A stretch of 17,579 nt of DNA from RGIG3159 sp045640565 (GTDB taxonomy: Bacteria > Bacillota > Clostridia > Oscillospirales > Oscillospiraceae), in NCBI GenBank assembly GCA_045640565.1, contig JAZUFG010000054.1:1-17579 (forward strand). Reading direction: 5' to 3'. Below, piece by piece: positions 6,528 through 14,379 of the stretch (its first letter is position 1; each line of letters starts with the position of its first letter). The notes under the pieces are model-generated. The model saw nothing but the letters and a program-made list of their open reading frames with translations. It searched no databases and had not been told where the DNA came from. A program made the position numbers and the translations under genes.

Positions 6528-7943
6528 TTAGTGGGTCAGGAAGAACATTGCGGCGAAGAGGATTGCAATAACCCAGGTGCCTGCATTGACGTCCTTAGCC
6601 TTGCCGGAGAAGGTCTTGATGGCAACATAGGAGATCAGGCCGAAGGCAATACCGTAGGAGATATTGTAGGTCAGGGGCATGATAGCCATGGTCAGGAAGC
6701 CGACAACAGCGGAGGTGGGATCGTTCCAGAAAATGTTCTTGACATTGCCCATCATCAGAACGCCGACATAAATCAGAGCGGCAGCAGTTGCGCAGGAAGG
6801 AATGAGCTGGGCAACAGGAGCGAGGAACATAGCAATGAAGAACATGGCTGCGGTGGAGAGGGAGGTGAGGCCGGTACGGCCGCCTTCGCCAACACCGGAA
6901 GCGGACTCAACGAAAGTGGTAACAGTGGAGGTACCGCAGATGGCGCCGGTGCAGGTTGCGATGGCGTCAGCAAACATAGCCTTTTCCATGTTGGGAACGG
7001 TTTCGTTGCCGTTCTCATCCTTGATGAGCATGTCGCCGGCGGAGCAGGCACCGTAGAGAGTACCCATGGTATCGAACATATCGACCATGCAGAATGCAAG
7101 CATGGTGGTGAGGAACATGACGATGAAAGCACCGACACCGTGCTCGGCAATATAGGGGGAGAAGTCAAAGCCTTCGGTGAAGACCTTGCCGAATGCCATG
7201 GTACCGAAATCACGGAAGGAGGAGAAGAAGTCACTGCTCAGGTTGGGAGCAATGCTGGTAGCATAGAATTCGGGGATGGTGAGGAGGCCGAGAATGTAAT
7301 AAACTACGGCAGAACCGAGCATGCCCCAGAGAACGGCGCCGCGAACCTTGCGGTGAGCCATAGCGCCAATGGCACAGAGAGTGATGATCATAACGACGCA
7401 GGGCATAATGTCGGCCCAGGTAACACCGCCGTTGAAGACGTTGAAGGAACGGAGGTTGACAAGGGTAGCACCGTCATCAACAACGAGGCCGATGTTCTGC
7501 ATACCGATGAAAGCAATGAAGAGGCCGATACCGGCTGCAATGCCGACTTTAACACGCTGAGGAATGGCATTGAAGATGATCTTACGGAGACCGGTTGCGG
7601 TGAGGATGACGAACACGACGCCGTCAATCAGAACACAGACAAGGGCATTGGCATAGGAAAGACCAAAGCCGAAGCAAACGGTATAGACGAAATACGCATT
7701 CAGACCCATACCGGAGGCCTGTGCCATGGGAATGTTGGCCAGAAGACCAATCAGGACTGTACCGACGATTGCGGAGATCGCAGTCGCGATGTAGATAGCG
7801 CCGTAGGAAACAACGCCGAGATCAGCGAACATTCCGGAGTTGACCATCAGAATGTAGGCCATTGCCATGAAGGTGGTGATACCGGCGGAAATTTCAGTCC
7901 GTACGGTGGAACCACGTTCCTGGATCTTGAAGAACTTTTCCAT
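6528..7943 (-). CDS. NCS2-family guanine/hypoxanthine-type purine permease (AzgA/PbuG group)
   Basis: A 471-residue proton-coupled nucleobase permease of the AzgA/PbuG branch of the NCS2 family. It has the typical N-terminus (VRTEISAGITTFMAMAYIL), a GMGLNAYF helix, about a dozen membrane segments and the conserved loop region FADAIATCTGAICGTSTVTTF followed by ESASGVGEGGRTGLTSL, which is diagnostic of this branch. Members import adenine, guanine or hypoxanthine; the exact substrate cannot be read from sequence. GAGAGG lies seven bases before the ATG at 7943. The gene stands alone on the minus strand between a bidirectional terminator and its own promoter, and it has a structured 5' leader. The opposite strand of this gene contains a long open frame that is an artefact of its composition. 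Confidence 0.92.
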   Translation of the reverse strand: MEKFFKIQERGSTVRTEISAGITTFMAMAYILMVNSGMFADLGVVSYGAIYIATAISAIVGTVLIGLLANIPMAQASGMGLNAYFVYTVCFGFGLSYANALVCVLIDGVVFVILTATGLRKIIFNAIPQRVKVGIAAGIGLFIAFIGMQNIGLVVDDGATLVNLRSFNVFNGGVTWADIMPCVVMIITLCAIGAMAHRKVRGAVLWGMLGSAVVYYILGLLTIPEFYATSIAPNLSSDFFSSFRDFGTMAFGKVFTEGFDFSPYIAEHGVGAFIVMFLTTMLAFCMVDMFDTMGTLYGACSAGDMLIKDENGNETVPNMEKAMFADAIATCTGAICGTSTVTTFVESASGVGEGGRTGLTSLSTAAMFFIAMFLAPVAQLIPSCATAAALIYVGVLMMGNVKNIFWNDPTSAVVGFLTMAIMPLTYNISYGIAFGLISYVAIKTFSGKAKDVNAGTWVIAILFAAMFFLTH

Positions 7944-8044
7944 AGATCTACCTCTCTTTTCAATTTTTGGGACAGAAAAACCGGGAACTGCCCCTTACGG
8001 TTTTTCGTAATGCAGTTTCCGGCTCACCGTCAAACTTTCATTAC
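7944..8044 (-). promoter_or_regulatory. Structured 5' leader RNA of the purine permease, candidate riboswitch or attenuator
   Basis: The predicted transcript starts near 8043 and runs about 100 nt to the start codon. In RNA orientation hairpin 1 pairs GTAATG (8044-8039) with CATTAC (8012-8007), with inner AGTTT/AAACT and CGG/CCG stems. Hairpin 2 pairs GAAAAACC with GGTTTTTC (8006-7999 and 7982-7975), with an inner GGG/CCC. AACTGC from the 3' arm of hairpin 1 (8017-8012) is exactly complementary to GCAGTT in the loop of hairpin 2 (7991-7986), so the two can form a pseudoknot or exclusive folds. The T-run in hairpin 2 gives it a terminator-like look. The conserved core of the known purine riboswitch is not present. 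A regulatory role is inferred from structure and position. Confidence 0.5.
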
Positions 8045-8049
8045 ACCTT

Positions 8050-8078
8050 ATTCTAGCATGGGAGAAATATAGCGTCAA
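8050..8078 (-). promoter_or_regulatory. Promoter of the purine permease
   Basis: On the minus strand TTGACG (8078-8073), a 17-base spacer and TAGAAT (8055-8050) form a good sigma-A-type promoter. The start point expected seven bases on falls at about 8043, at the 5' edge of the first leader hairpin. Confidence 0.75.
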
Positions 8079-8194
8079 GCTGAAAAATTTATAGGCGGGC
8101 TAAATTTTGATTTGCTTCTTTGGAAAAAATTTGAAATGGATAGAAAAAGACGACAATGTTTCAGTATATTTTCAGTTTGGTATGCATTCAATTC

Positions 8195-8223
8195 TTGACG
8201 ATTAATGCGCTTAATAGTATAAT
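8195..8223 (+). promoter_or_regulatory. Promoter of the dissociated NRPS-like operon
   Basis: TTGACG (8195-8200), a 17-base spacer and a perfect TATAAT (8218-8223) lie 36 bases before the first carrier-protein start codon. It diverges from the purine permease promoter; the AT-rich stretch between them (8079-8194) shows no gene. No further clear promoter is seen inside the operon, so this probably drives all eight genes. Confidence 0.78.
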
Positions 8224-8258
8224 GCATAATATATTTTTACTTGCGGGAGGAATACAAA

Positions 8259-8510
8259 ATGGATTTCCAAAAGATAGTTTTAGATGCGATGAAAGAAGTC
8301 CTGGGAATGGAATCAGATGAGTTAAAAGAGCAGATGGATTCCGAATTGGATCTCATTGAAGAGGGCGTTTTGGACTCTTTTTCCATTGTGTCGCTTCTTT
8401 CTGAGATTTCAAATCGCACCGGCAAAGAATTGAGCATCATCAAAATGGATCCGGCTGACTTTTCAACAATTCCCAGCCTCGTGGCAGCGATAAAGGCTCA
8501 GTGCGAATAA
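8259..8510 (+). CDS. Discrete acyl/peptidyl carrier protein 1 (DltC-like)
   Basis: An 83-residue acidic carrier protein. The motif VLDSFSIVSLL contains Ser40, the expected attachment site for the phosphopantetheine arm, which carries an aminoacyl or acyl group as a thioester. The LDS form and the C-terminal segment (MDPADF then a short helix) resemble DltC more than fatty-acid ACP, which usually has a DSL motif. The start at 8259 is set by GGGAGG eight bases upstream; a TTG at 8241 would overlap that site. It is the first gene of the operon, 25 bases ahead of adenylation enzyme 1, its likely loading partner. Modification needs a phosphopantetheinyl transferase encoded elsewhere. Confidence 0.85.
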   Translation: MDFQKIVLDAMKEVLGMESDELKEQMDSELDLIEEGVLDSFSIVSLLSEISNRTGKELSIIKMDPADFSTIPSLVAAIKAQCE

Positions 8511-8535
8511 GTTTACTGAAGATAGGAGAAGAGAA

Positions 8536-10056
8536 ATGCATATTAAGAACACAGTAGTGGAGTATTTGGCGGATGCAGCCATTCGCTACGGTGACAAACC
8601 GGCCTATGTTTCGCCTGGAGAGGTGCTTTCTTTTGCGGAGTTAAACTGTAAGGCAAGGAGCATAGGCTGTTACCTTTCCAGGATTGTTCAGCCCAATTCT
8701 CCCGTAGCAATTTTGATGGATAAAAGTGTTCGGCATATTAACGCAATTTTTGGTGCTGTTTATGCCGGATGTTTCTATATTCCTTTGGATTATAAAATGC
8801 CTGCCGATCGTTTGCAGAATATTTTGAATACGTTGCAGCCTTCCGTCATTATTTGTGAAAAGAAGACGGAGAGAGCAATCAAGGCACAGCCGGGGATTAA
8901 TAATGTTCTGTTTTATGAGGATATAGTAAATACCCCGGAGGATGGAGAGAAGCTTGAAAAAATAGCAGAGGGAGTTATTGATACGGATCTTCTCTATGTG
9001 ATTTTCACAAGTGGTTCAACCGGCTCTCCAAAAGGAGTTACGATTTCCCAGCGTTCCGTTATTCGCTATATGAATCATATGGCGGATGTCTTTGGGTTCT
9101 GCGAAGAGGATGTGTGGGCCAATCAGGCACCCCTCTACTTTGATATGGCTGTTTGCGATATCTTTCAGCCGATTTTCACCGGAAGCACCACGCATCTTCT
9201 TTCCAAGAGCTGCTTCCTTTTCCCCAAGATGATGGTGGATTACCTGAACGAGAATAAAGTTACGGTTTTCCAGTGGACGCCATCTGCTATGATGAATCTC
9301 TCAAATTCCGGTATTATGGAAGAAGACCCGCCCAGATTCCTGCGTTGGGTTCTCTTCGGTGCGGAGGTCCTGCCTACAAAGCAGTTGAACCGTTGGCGCA
9401 GAGCGTTAAGTCCGGATGTTCGTTTCTGCAATGCCTATGGTCCCACAGAGGCAACAGATACGGCAACCTATTATTTCATTGAACGTGAATTTGCAGATGA
9501 TGAAGTTCTGCCGCTGGGACAGGCTATGCCCAACATGCGTATATACCTGCTGGATGATGAGAATCAAGAGGTGAAAGATGGTGAGCCCGGCGAAATTTGC
9601 ATTACGGGAAACTCGCTTTCCTTTGGTTATTACAATGATCCGGAGCGTACAAAGGCGGCTTTTGTCCAGAATCCTTTAAATACGCACTACGAGGAGAAAA
9701 TGTACCGTACCGGTGATTTGGCTTATCGTAATGAACACGGTGAGTTGGTCTATATCGGCCGAAAGGATTTCCAGATCAAGCTCCATGGCTACCGTATTGA
9801 GCTTGGGGAAATAGAGCATGCAGCATCCGTTGCAGAGGGAGCAGAAAGTGTCTGCTGCATTTTTGACAAAGTGAAGGAGCAGATTCTTTGCCTTTATACC
9901 GGCAGCGTCTCTGAAGGTGAGATGCTTTCCTGGATAAAAAGTAAAGTTCCTGTTTATATGGTTCCTGCGGTGATTAAACACCTGGATGACCTCCCGAGAA
10001 CCCCAAACGGAAAAATTGACCGCGTTTTCTTGAAAAAGACTTATACGGAAGAGTAG
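8536..10056 (+). CDS. Stand-alone adenylation enzyme 1 (amino acid-carrier protein ligase, DltA-like)
   Basis: A 506-residue ANL-superfamily adenylation enzyme without fused carrier or condensation domains. It should activate an amino acid with ATP and transfer it to a carrier-protein thiol. The core motifs are present in order: FTSGSTGSPKG (157-167), YFDMAV with Asp203 at the position that binds the alpha-amino group in NRPS adenylation domains, NAYGPTEAT (299-307), YRTGDL (390-395), GRKDFQIKLHGYRIE and PNGKIDR with catalytic Lys493. My hand alignment to the PheA pocket gives D, M, C, Q, L, G, A, D, T, K; I make no substrate call from it, except that an alpha-amino acid is likely. The Asp near the end of the pocket could favour a polar or basic group. 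Its neighbours are carrier protein 1 upstream and condensation enzyme 1 downstream. Confidence 0.9.
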   Translation: MHIKNTVVEYLADAAIRYGDKPAYVSPGEVLSFAELNCKARSIGCYLSRIVQPNSPVAILMDKSVRHINAIFGAVYAGCFYIPLDYKMPADRLQNILNTLQPSVIICEKKTERAIKAQPGINNVLFYEDIVNTPEDGEKLEKIAEGVIDTDLLYVIFTSGSTGSPKGVTISQRSVIRYMNHMADVFGFCEEDVWANQAPLYFDMAVCDIFQPIFTGSTTHLLSKSCFLFPKMMVDYLNENKVTVFQWTPSAMMNLSNSGIMEEDPPRFLRWVLFGAEVLPTKQLNRWRRALSPDVRFCNAYGPTEATDTATYYFIEREFADDEVLPLGQAMPNMRIYLLDDENQEVKDGEPGEICITGNSLSFGYYNDPERTKAAFVQNPLNTHYEEKMYRTGDLAYRNEHGELVYIGRKDFQIKLHGYRIELGEIEHAASVAEGAESVCCIFDKVKEQILCLYTGSVSEGEMLSWIKSKVPVYMVPAVIKHLDDLPRTPNGKIDRVFLKKTYTEE

Positions 10057-10072
10057 CGGGGCGATTGCAGAG

Positions 10073-10099
10073 CAAGGAAGAACGTGGTTCTTCTCCTTG
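10073..10099 (+). repeat. Inverted repeat in the gap between adenylation enzyme 1 and condensation enzyme 1
   Basis: CAAGGAAGAAC (10073-10083) pairs with GTTCTTCTCCTTG (10087-10099), leaving a GTG loop and a two-base bulge. It lies in the 92-base gap within the operon and has no following T-run. It may stabilise or segment the transcript; no function can be shown. Confidence 0.5.
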
Positions 10100-10148
10100 T
10101 TCTTCTGAGAAAGAATTGTCTATACCTATCGTGAAAAGGAAACTCAAA

Positions 10149-11435
10149 ATGAAAACAGAAAGAATTGAATACCCCTTGTGTGAGGCTCAGGCATATTTTC
10201 CCCTTGCCGGAGATAAGAGCACAGTATATAATGCCGGTTTCCATGCTTTTATTCGGGAAGATTGTCACCTGGACCTTTTGGAGAAATGCTGGAATCGTGT
10301 GGTTGAGAGCAATGATGCCCTTCGGATGCGGGTCACAGGAAGAATTAAGGTGAGGCAGTACTTTGTTCCCTACGAGTATGAAACACTTTCCGTTGTCCAT
10401 GTTAATGGCTATGAAGAGTTTTTGCAGTTAGAAGAAAAAGAAAGAAATACTGCGGTTCCGCTGCATAACAGCCGGTTATGCCGTGCGACCCTTGTGGATT
10501 GTGGCACAGGGACCGGCGGCATGATTGTCTGTATGCACAATATCTGCTGTGATGGCTATGGCATGGAGCTCATTTTTAAGCAATTAGAGTCCTTGTATGC
10601 CTGCGCTTTAAAGGGGGAGGAGTTCCCTCCTTACAAAGAGCGGAGTTATGTGGAATACTTAAAACTGGATCGCAGCTATCGGGAATCCGAAGAATATCCG
10701 TTAGATAAAAAATGGTGGCGAAGAAAATATTGGTCACTTCATCACTATACAATTCCAGCGGGGCGCCCAAGTTTTCAAGCGGAAACGAAACGGATTCAGG
10801 AAGAATTATCTGCAGAGGATTATTCAAAGCTCCTTTCTCTATGCGAAGAGACGAAGGCGTCCGTTTCTTCCGTTATCATGTCTGTTATGGCACTGGCGAC
10901 CTATCGTCAAACAGGGAAAAAGTGTTTTTGCCTTTATACGCTAAATCACGGGCGCAGAAACTTTGCCATGAAGCAGACAGTTGGCTGTATGGTGGAGACA
11001 AATCCGGTTTTTTATCAGATTGACCCTAGCTGTACCTTCACGGAGATGGCCAAAAAGGGTTATTTGGATTATTTGGAAGCGCTCCAGCATGGCAGGATTC
11101 CTTTTTTTTGGCATGTGATTTACAGTTATTTTCAATCTCTTAAATGTGGTTTTGTTTTTACACACTTTTGGATGTATATTTCTCCAATGGAATTTGGAAA
11201 GCTTTCTAATGATTCCAAACTTGGGCTGGAAGTTTTTGATGAAGATGGCCTTTGGAATCCCTTTTACTGCGCAATTTACAATGTCCCGGAGGAAAATACT
11301 GTTCGCTTAGATTTAAACTACCAGGCAGCAAAGTTTTCCGAAAAAAAGATTGGCAAAATCATGGATGGTTTTAATGAAACGTTAAAATGGTGCTTGAGTC
11401 ATTCAGGGGAGCAGGTATCTGGGATTACAGGATAG
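10149..11435 (+). CDS. Stand-alone condensation-domain protein 1, with altered active site
   Basis: A 428-residue protein of the NRPS condensation fold (chloramphenicol-acetyltransferase-like), not fused to other domains. Such enzymes join a carrier-bound acyl donor to an amine or hydroxyl acceptor. The active-site motif reads HNICCDG at residues 130-136 instead of HHxxxDG: the first His and the Asp-Gly are kept, but the second, catalytic His is Asn131. A later VGCMVETNPVF segment matches the usual GxxVNT-type structural motif. The paralogue at 16078 has an intact motif and shares the stretch GTGGMI just before it. The start at 10149 is preferred because AAAGGA lies eight bases upstream; a frame start at 10065 would add a hydrophilic tail. 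The protein may be catalytically altered, use another base, or serve as a partner subunit. Confidence 0.85.
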   Translation: MKTERIEYPLCEAQAYFPLAGDKSTVYNAGFHAFIREDCHLDLLEKCWNRVVESNDALRMRVTGRIKVRQYFVPYEYETLSVVHVNGYEEFLQLEEKERNTAVPLHNSRLCRATLVDCGTGTGGMIVCMHNICCDGYGMELIFKQLESLYACALKGEEFPPYKERSYVEYLKLDRSYRESEEYPLDKKWWRRKYWSLHHYTIPAGRPSFQAETKRIQEELSAEDYSKLLSLCEETKASVSSVIMSVMALATYRQTGKKCFCLYTLNHGRRNFAMKQTVGCMVETNPVFYQIDPSCTFTEMAKKGYLDYLEALQHGRIPFFWHVIYSYFQSLKCGFVFTHFWMYISPMEFGKLSNDSKLGLEVFDEDGLWNPFYCAIYNVPEENTVRLDLNYQAAKFSEKKIGKIMDGFNETLKWCLSHSGEQVSGITG

Positions 11436-11447
11436 TAATAAAGATAT

Positions 11448-12743
11448 ATGAAAAGACACGAGTTATTTCAGAAAGATTTGTGGACAAAGGATTTTACAAC
11501 GCTTCTTCTGGGAAGCTTTATTTCCCTTGCCGGTCAAAGTGCAATGCTTATCGTTTTTGGCCTTATTATTTTAGATTTGACGCAGTCCGGACTATTCTAT
11601 GCAATTCTTCTTTCTATTAGTGATATTGCTGGGATATTGGTTCCAATTACGATTGGCAGCTATTTAGAAAAGTGGCCCAAGCAAAAAGTAATATATCTTT
11701 TGGATTTTGCATCCTCTGCTTTGTTTTTTGGCCTTGCCATAATGGCGTATTTTGAACTATTATCTGTCACAACATTAATACTAAATTCTTTTATTTTGGA
11801 TGTAATCTCAGTAGTCTACCTTACCGATTATTCTGCCTATTTCCCGGCAGTTGTTTCCAAAGAAAACTACAGCAAAGCTTTTTCTTTAGATAGCTTGATG
11901 TCTAATATTGCAGAGTCTGCCTCTATCATAGGTTTACTTGCCTATGAGTATATTGGCATTGTCCCGGTCCTTTTCTTTTCCGGTGCGTGCTACTTTGTTG
12001 CTGCTTGCTTTGAAACTCGTTTGTCACCTCACCAGTCAGAGACTTTAGATGCGAAAAGCACTTCTATTTCTGCCATTATTAATGATTACAGAGAAGTATG
12101 GAACTCCATAAAAAAAGTACAAGGTCTTGTAAGTGCTCTTGTGGTGTACTTGGCCGATTCTTTCCGTACCGGGGCTATGTGGGCCTTGATTCTGCCATAT
12201 TTTGAGTATTATTATCCGGAGATTACAATTCTCTCTTATAGAGTTCCTAGCGAATATCTTTATGTTGTTTTTTTGGGTTTTTATACTGTTGGCCAGTTTT
12301 GGAGCGGCGTTTTTGGCTATGCTGGGAATGAGAGCAAAAAGAGCAAAACGTTTAGTATTTATTTGCTTGTTAGCTTTGGAGAAATGTTGACTTTGGCAAT
12401 CTTTCCGTTTTGCTCTGCGATTGGAACGGTTGTCCTTATGGCAATAGCTGGGTTCTGTTCGGTTACATCATTCTGCATTTATGAGTCAGCGTTTTACTCT
12501 TATATTCCGGAGAATATGCGGGCCCGTTTTTCCGGTTTTATGGGCAGCACTTCCTCCCTGATGTTAATATGTGGTAACTTACTTGGTGGGCTTATTATTG
12601 ATTATAGTCAGCGTCCAGAGTATGGTTTCTTGCTGACATCGCTTCCCCAGATTATTTTTATTTTGGCCTTTTCTTTCTTTGGCTTATCCAAGTTCAAGTT
12701 GTTTTTTAATGGGTCAATGACCTCTTCACGAGATCAGCGGTAA
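11448..12743 (+). CDS. Major facilitator superfamily transporter
   Basis: A 431-residue membrane protein with about twelve hydrophobic segments, of MFS type and closest in style to the macrolide-efflux-like (MFS_3) group. The loop after the second helix, GSYLEKWPKQKVIYLLDFAS, matches the G-x-x-x-D-R-x-x-R-R loop of this superfamily in modified form, and the equivalent second-half region is NMRARFSGFMGS. Efflux is more common than uptake in this group, so export of the operon's product is the simplest idea. The ATG at 11448 comes 12 bases after the previous stop and has no clear Shine-Dalgarno sequence, suggesting translational coupling. By eye the gene is richer in A and T than the housekeeping genes upstream. 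Confidence 0.85.
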   Translation: MKRHELFQKDLWTKDFTTLLLGSFISLAGQSAMLIVFGLIILDLTQSGLFYAILLSISDIAGILVPITIGSYLEKWPKQKVIYLLDFASSALFFGLAIMAYFELLSVTTLILNSFILDVISVVYLTDYSAYFPAVVSKENYSKAFSLDSLMSNIAESASIIGLLAYEYIGIVPVLFFSGACYFVAACFETRLSPHQSETLDAKSTSISAIINDYREVWNSIKKVQGLVSALVVYLADSFRTGAMWALILPYFEYYYPEITILSYRVPSEYLYVVFLGFYTVGQFWSGVFGYAGNESKKSKTFSIYLLVSFGEMLTLAIFPFCSAIGTVVLMAIAGFCSVTSFCIYESAFYSYIPENMRARFSGFMGSTSSLMLICGNLLGGLIIDYSQRPEYGFLLTSLPQIIFILAFSFFGLSKFKLFFNGSMTSSRDQR

Positions 12744-12850
12744 GGAAAGCTTGGAGGAAAGCCTTTGCCTGAAAGCGCGGAAGTCCTATGAAATACCCAT
12801 TTGGGTTGCGCATATTTTTCTACAATCAAGAATTCAGCGGAGGTATGGCT

Positions 12851-14377
12851 ATGTTCAGTATTTTGCAGAAAGTCAAAGAATTATCCTTTTCAGACAAGAT
12901 TGCTGCAATAAGTCCTGAGGGATATTTGACTTATGCTCAGTTAGAGCAGGACTCTGAGGCACTTGCGTCTTTTCTTCTTCAGGAATTTCCGGAAGATGAT
13001 TCACCTGTTATGATTTGGGGGGATAAGGAAAATGACATGCTTTCCTGTGTCCTGGCTGCACTGAAGATTGGACGTTCCTATGTGATGGTGCCGAACTACT
13101 ACCCTGAGCAGAGAGTATGTCAGATAGCGAATAGCTGTGAGCCGCATGTCATTCTTGCTACAGGTGTGGTTAAGGCTCCGGAGGTCTGTAGGGTCATTGA
13201 TCATACGGAGCTAAGAAAGATTATTTCTGATTATGCCGGAAACAAGGTCAGCGATGAACTCTCTGTGAAACGTGATGATACAGTTTGTATCTTCTATACT
13301 TCGGGCAGCACAGGAAATCCGAAAGGGGTTGTGGTCACTCGGAGAAATATTGAGGAAATGCTTGACTGGTGGGGTGGGATTATTGACCGGAAAATTGAGA
13401 ATTCGCGTATGCTGAATTTTACACCGTACGGGTTTTCTTCGTCCCTCTCCACAATCTATGTCGGTCTCGGCATCAGCGGAGCCACACTTTATGCGGTTGA
13501 TAAAGAAATGTCTGCGGATTATGGACGTCTGAAGGATTTCATCTATCAAGTAGACCCTCATTATCTGGACTGTACACCTACCTTTGCGGATATATGCATG
13601 CATGACAACTGTTTTGATTTGGAGCATCTTCCCTCTATGACGGTTATTTCAGTATGCGGCGAACCTTGCCCGCATTCGGTAGCGAAAAAACTTCTGACAC
13701 GCTTCCCAGGGGTGGATATCATTGACGGCTACGGCGCCACAGAAACTACGATTGGACCTATTGCGTGTTCTATTACCTGGGAAATGGCAGAGAGTGATAT
13801 ACCGCTTCCTATCGGGTATGTAGGACATAATGCTCGCTGTGAAGTCTGGGATGAAAACGGCAAACCCGTACCTGACGGGGAAACGGGAGAGCTGATTGTA
13901 ATCTCTGATATGGTCACTATGGGTTATTATAAAGATTCCGAGCGTACCGCCGCCGCATTCTTTACTGCAAAAGACGGGACGAGGGGATATCATACCCGCG
14001 ATTTGGTTTGGCGTAAAAACGACTTGTATTATTATGTGGGTCGTGTCGATAATATGGTGAAGGTTAGCGGTTACCGTGTGGAGATGGAAGAAGTGGAGAG
14101 GTGCCTTGGCCAGCTTCCTGAGGTGGCAGCCTGTGCTGTCGTACCGGCGATGGATGACGGACACTGTGTGATGCTCATTGCGTATGTTGTTCTTGTTGAA
14201 GGATTGAAAAAGGGAATTGCTGCTACGATTGCCATTAAGAATGGGCTTTCTAAAATGGTTCAGACATACATGGTGCCTCAGAAGGTCATCTATCTGGATG
14301 AACTGCCAAAGAACAATAACGGAAAGATAGACAGAAATTATCTCAAAGAGATATCTGCAGTAAGGAAGGAAGAGTAA
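12851..14377 (+). CDS. Stand-alone adenylation enzyme 2 (DltA-like, lacks the alpha-amino-binding Asp)
   Basis: A 508-residue ANL-superfamily ligase. Motifs in order: YTSGSTGNPKG (149-159), YGFSSSLSTIY (193-203), DGYGATETT (292-300), YHTRDL in place of YRTGDL, GRVDNMVKVSGYRVE, and NNGKIDR with catalytic Lys492. The region TPTFADICM followed by VCGEPCP resembles DltA. At the position where alpha-amino-acid-activating domains have Asp (FDxS), this enzyme has Ser196, so the substrate may be a hydroxy, keto, aryl or beta-amino acid. By hand alignment an Asp lies elsewhere in the pocket (LDCTPT), which could bind a displaced amine. The start at 12851 is chosen because GGAGG is seven bases upstream; the ATG at 12845 is too close to it, and that at 12788 is weaker. 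The symporter gene follows after two bases. Confidence 0.87.
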   Translation: MFSILQKVKELSFSDKIAAISPEGYLTYAQLEQDSEALASFLLQEFPEDDSPVMIWGDKENDMLSCVLAALKIGRSYVMVPNYYPEQRVCQIANSCEPHVILATGVVKAPEVCRVIDHTELRKIISDYAGNKVSDELSVKRDDTVCIFYTSGSTGNPKGVVVTRRNIEEMLDWWGGIIDRKIENSRMLNFTPYGFSSSLSTIYVGLGISGATLYAVDKEMSADYGRLKDFIYQVDPHYLDCTPTFADICMHDNCFDLEHLPSMTVISVCGEPCPHSVAKKLLTRFPGVDIIDGYGATETTIGPIACSITWEMAESDIPLPIGYVGHNARCEVWDENGKPVPDGETGELIVISDMVTMGYYKDSERTAAAFFTAKDGTRGYHTRDLVWRKNDLYYYVGRVDNMVKVSGYRVEMEEVERCLGQLPEVAACAVVPAMDDGHCVMLIAYVVLVEGLKKGIAATIAIKNGLSKMVQTYMVPQKVIYLDELPKNNNGKIDRNYLKEISAVRKEE

Positions 14378-14379
14378 TA

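Noticed and set aside
7944..8044. Known purine (guanine/adenine) riboswitch
   Set aside because: The conserved core segments of that class and its three-way junction layout are not found; the leader folds as two successive hairpins instead.
6522..8072. A 516-codon open frame on the plus strand opposite the purine permease gene
   Set aside because: Its translation is low in complexity and rich in H, E, G and N, with no family features. It is the antisense shadow of a clear permease gene that has its own promoter, ribosome site and terminator.
8259..10056. A classical dlt operon for teichoic acid D-alanylation
   Set aside because: DltA-like and DltC-like genes are present, but DltB (MBOAT) and DltD are absent, and condensation-fold enzymes, a second ligase and a second carrier are present.
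10065..10148. Upstream start for condensation protein 1
   Set aside because: The added 28 residues are hydrophilic and overlap an inverted repeat; AAAGGA sits correctly before the ATG at 10149, where the family N-terminus begins.
12788..12850. Upstream start for adenylation enzyme 2
   Set aside because: The ATG at 12788 has a weaker ribosome site and would add residues unlike the family N-terminus. GGAGG at 12839-12843 is ideally placed for the ATG at 12851.
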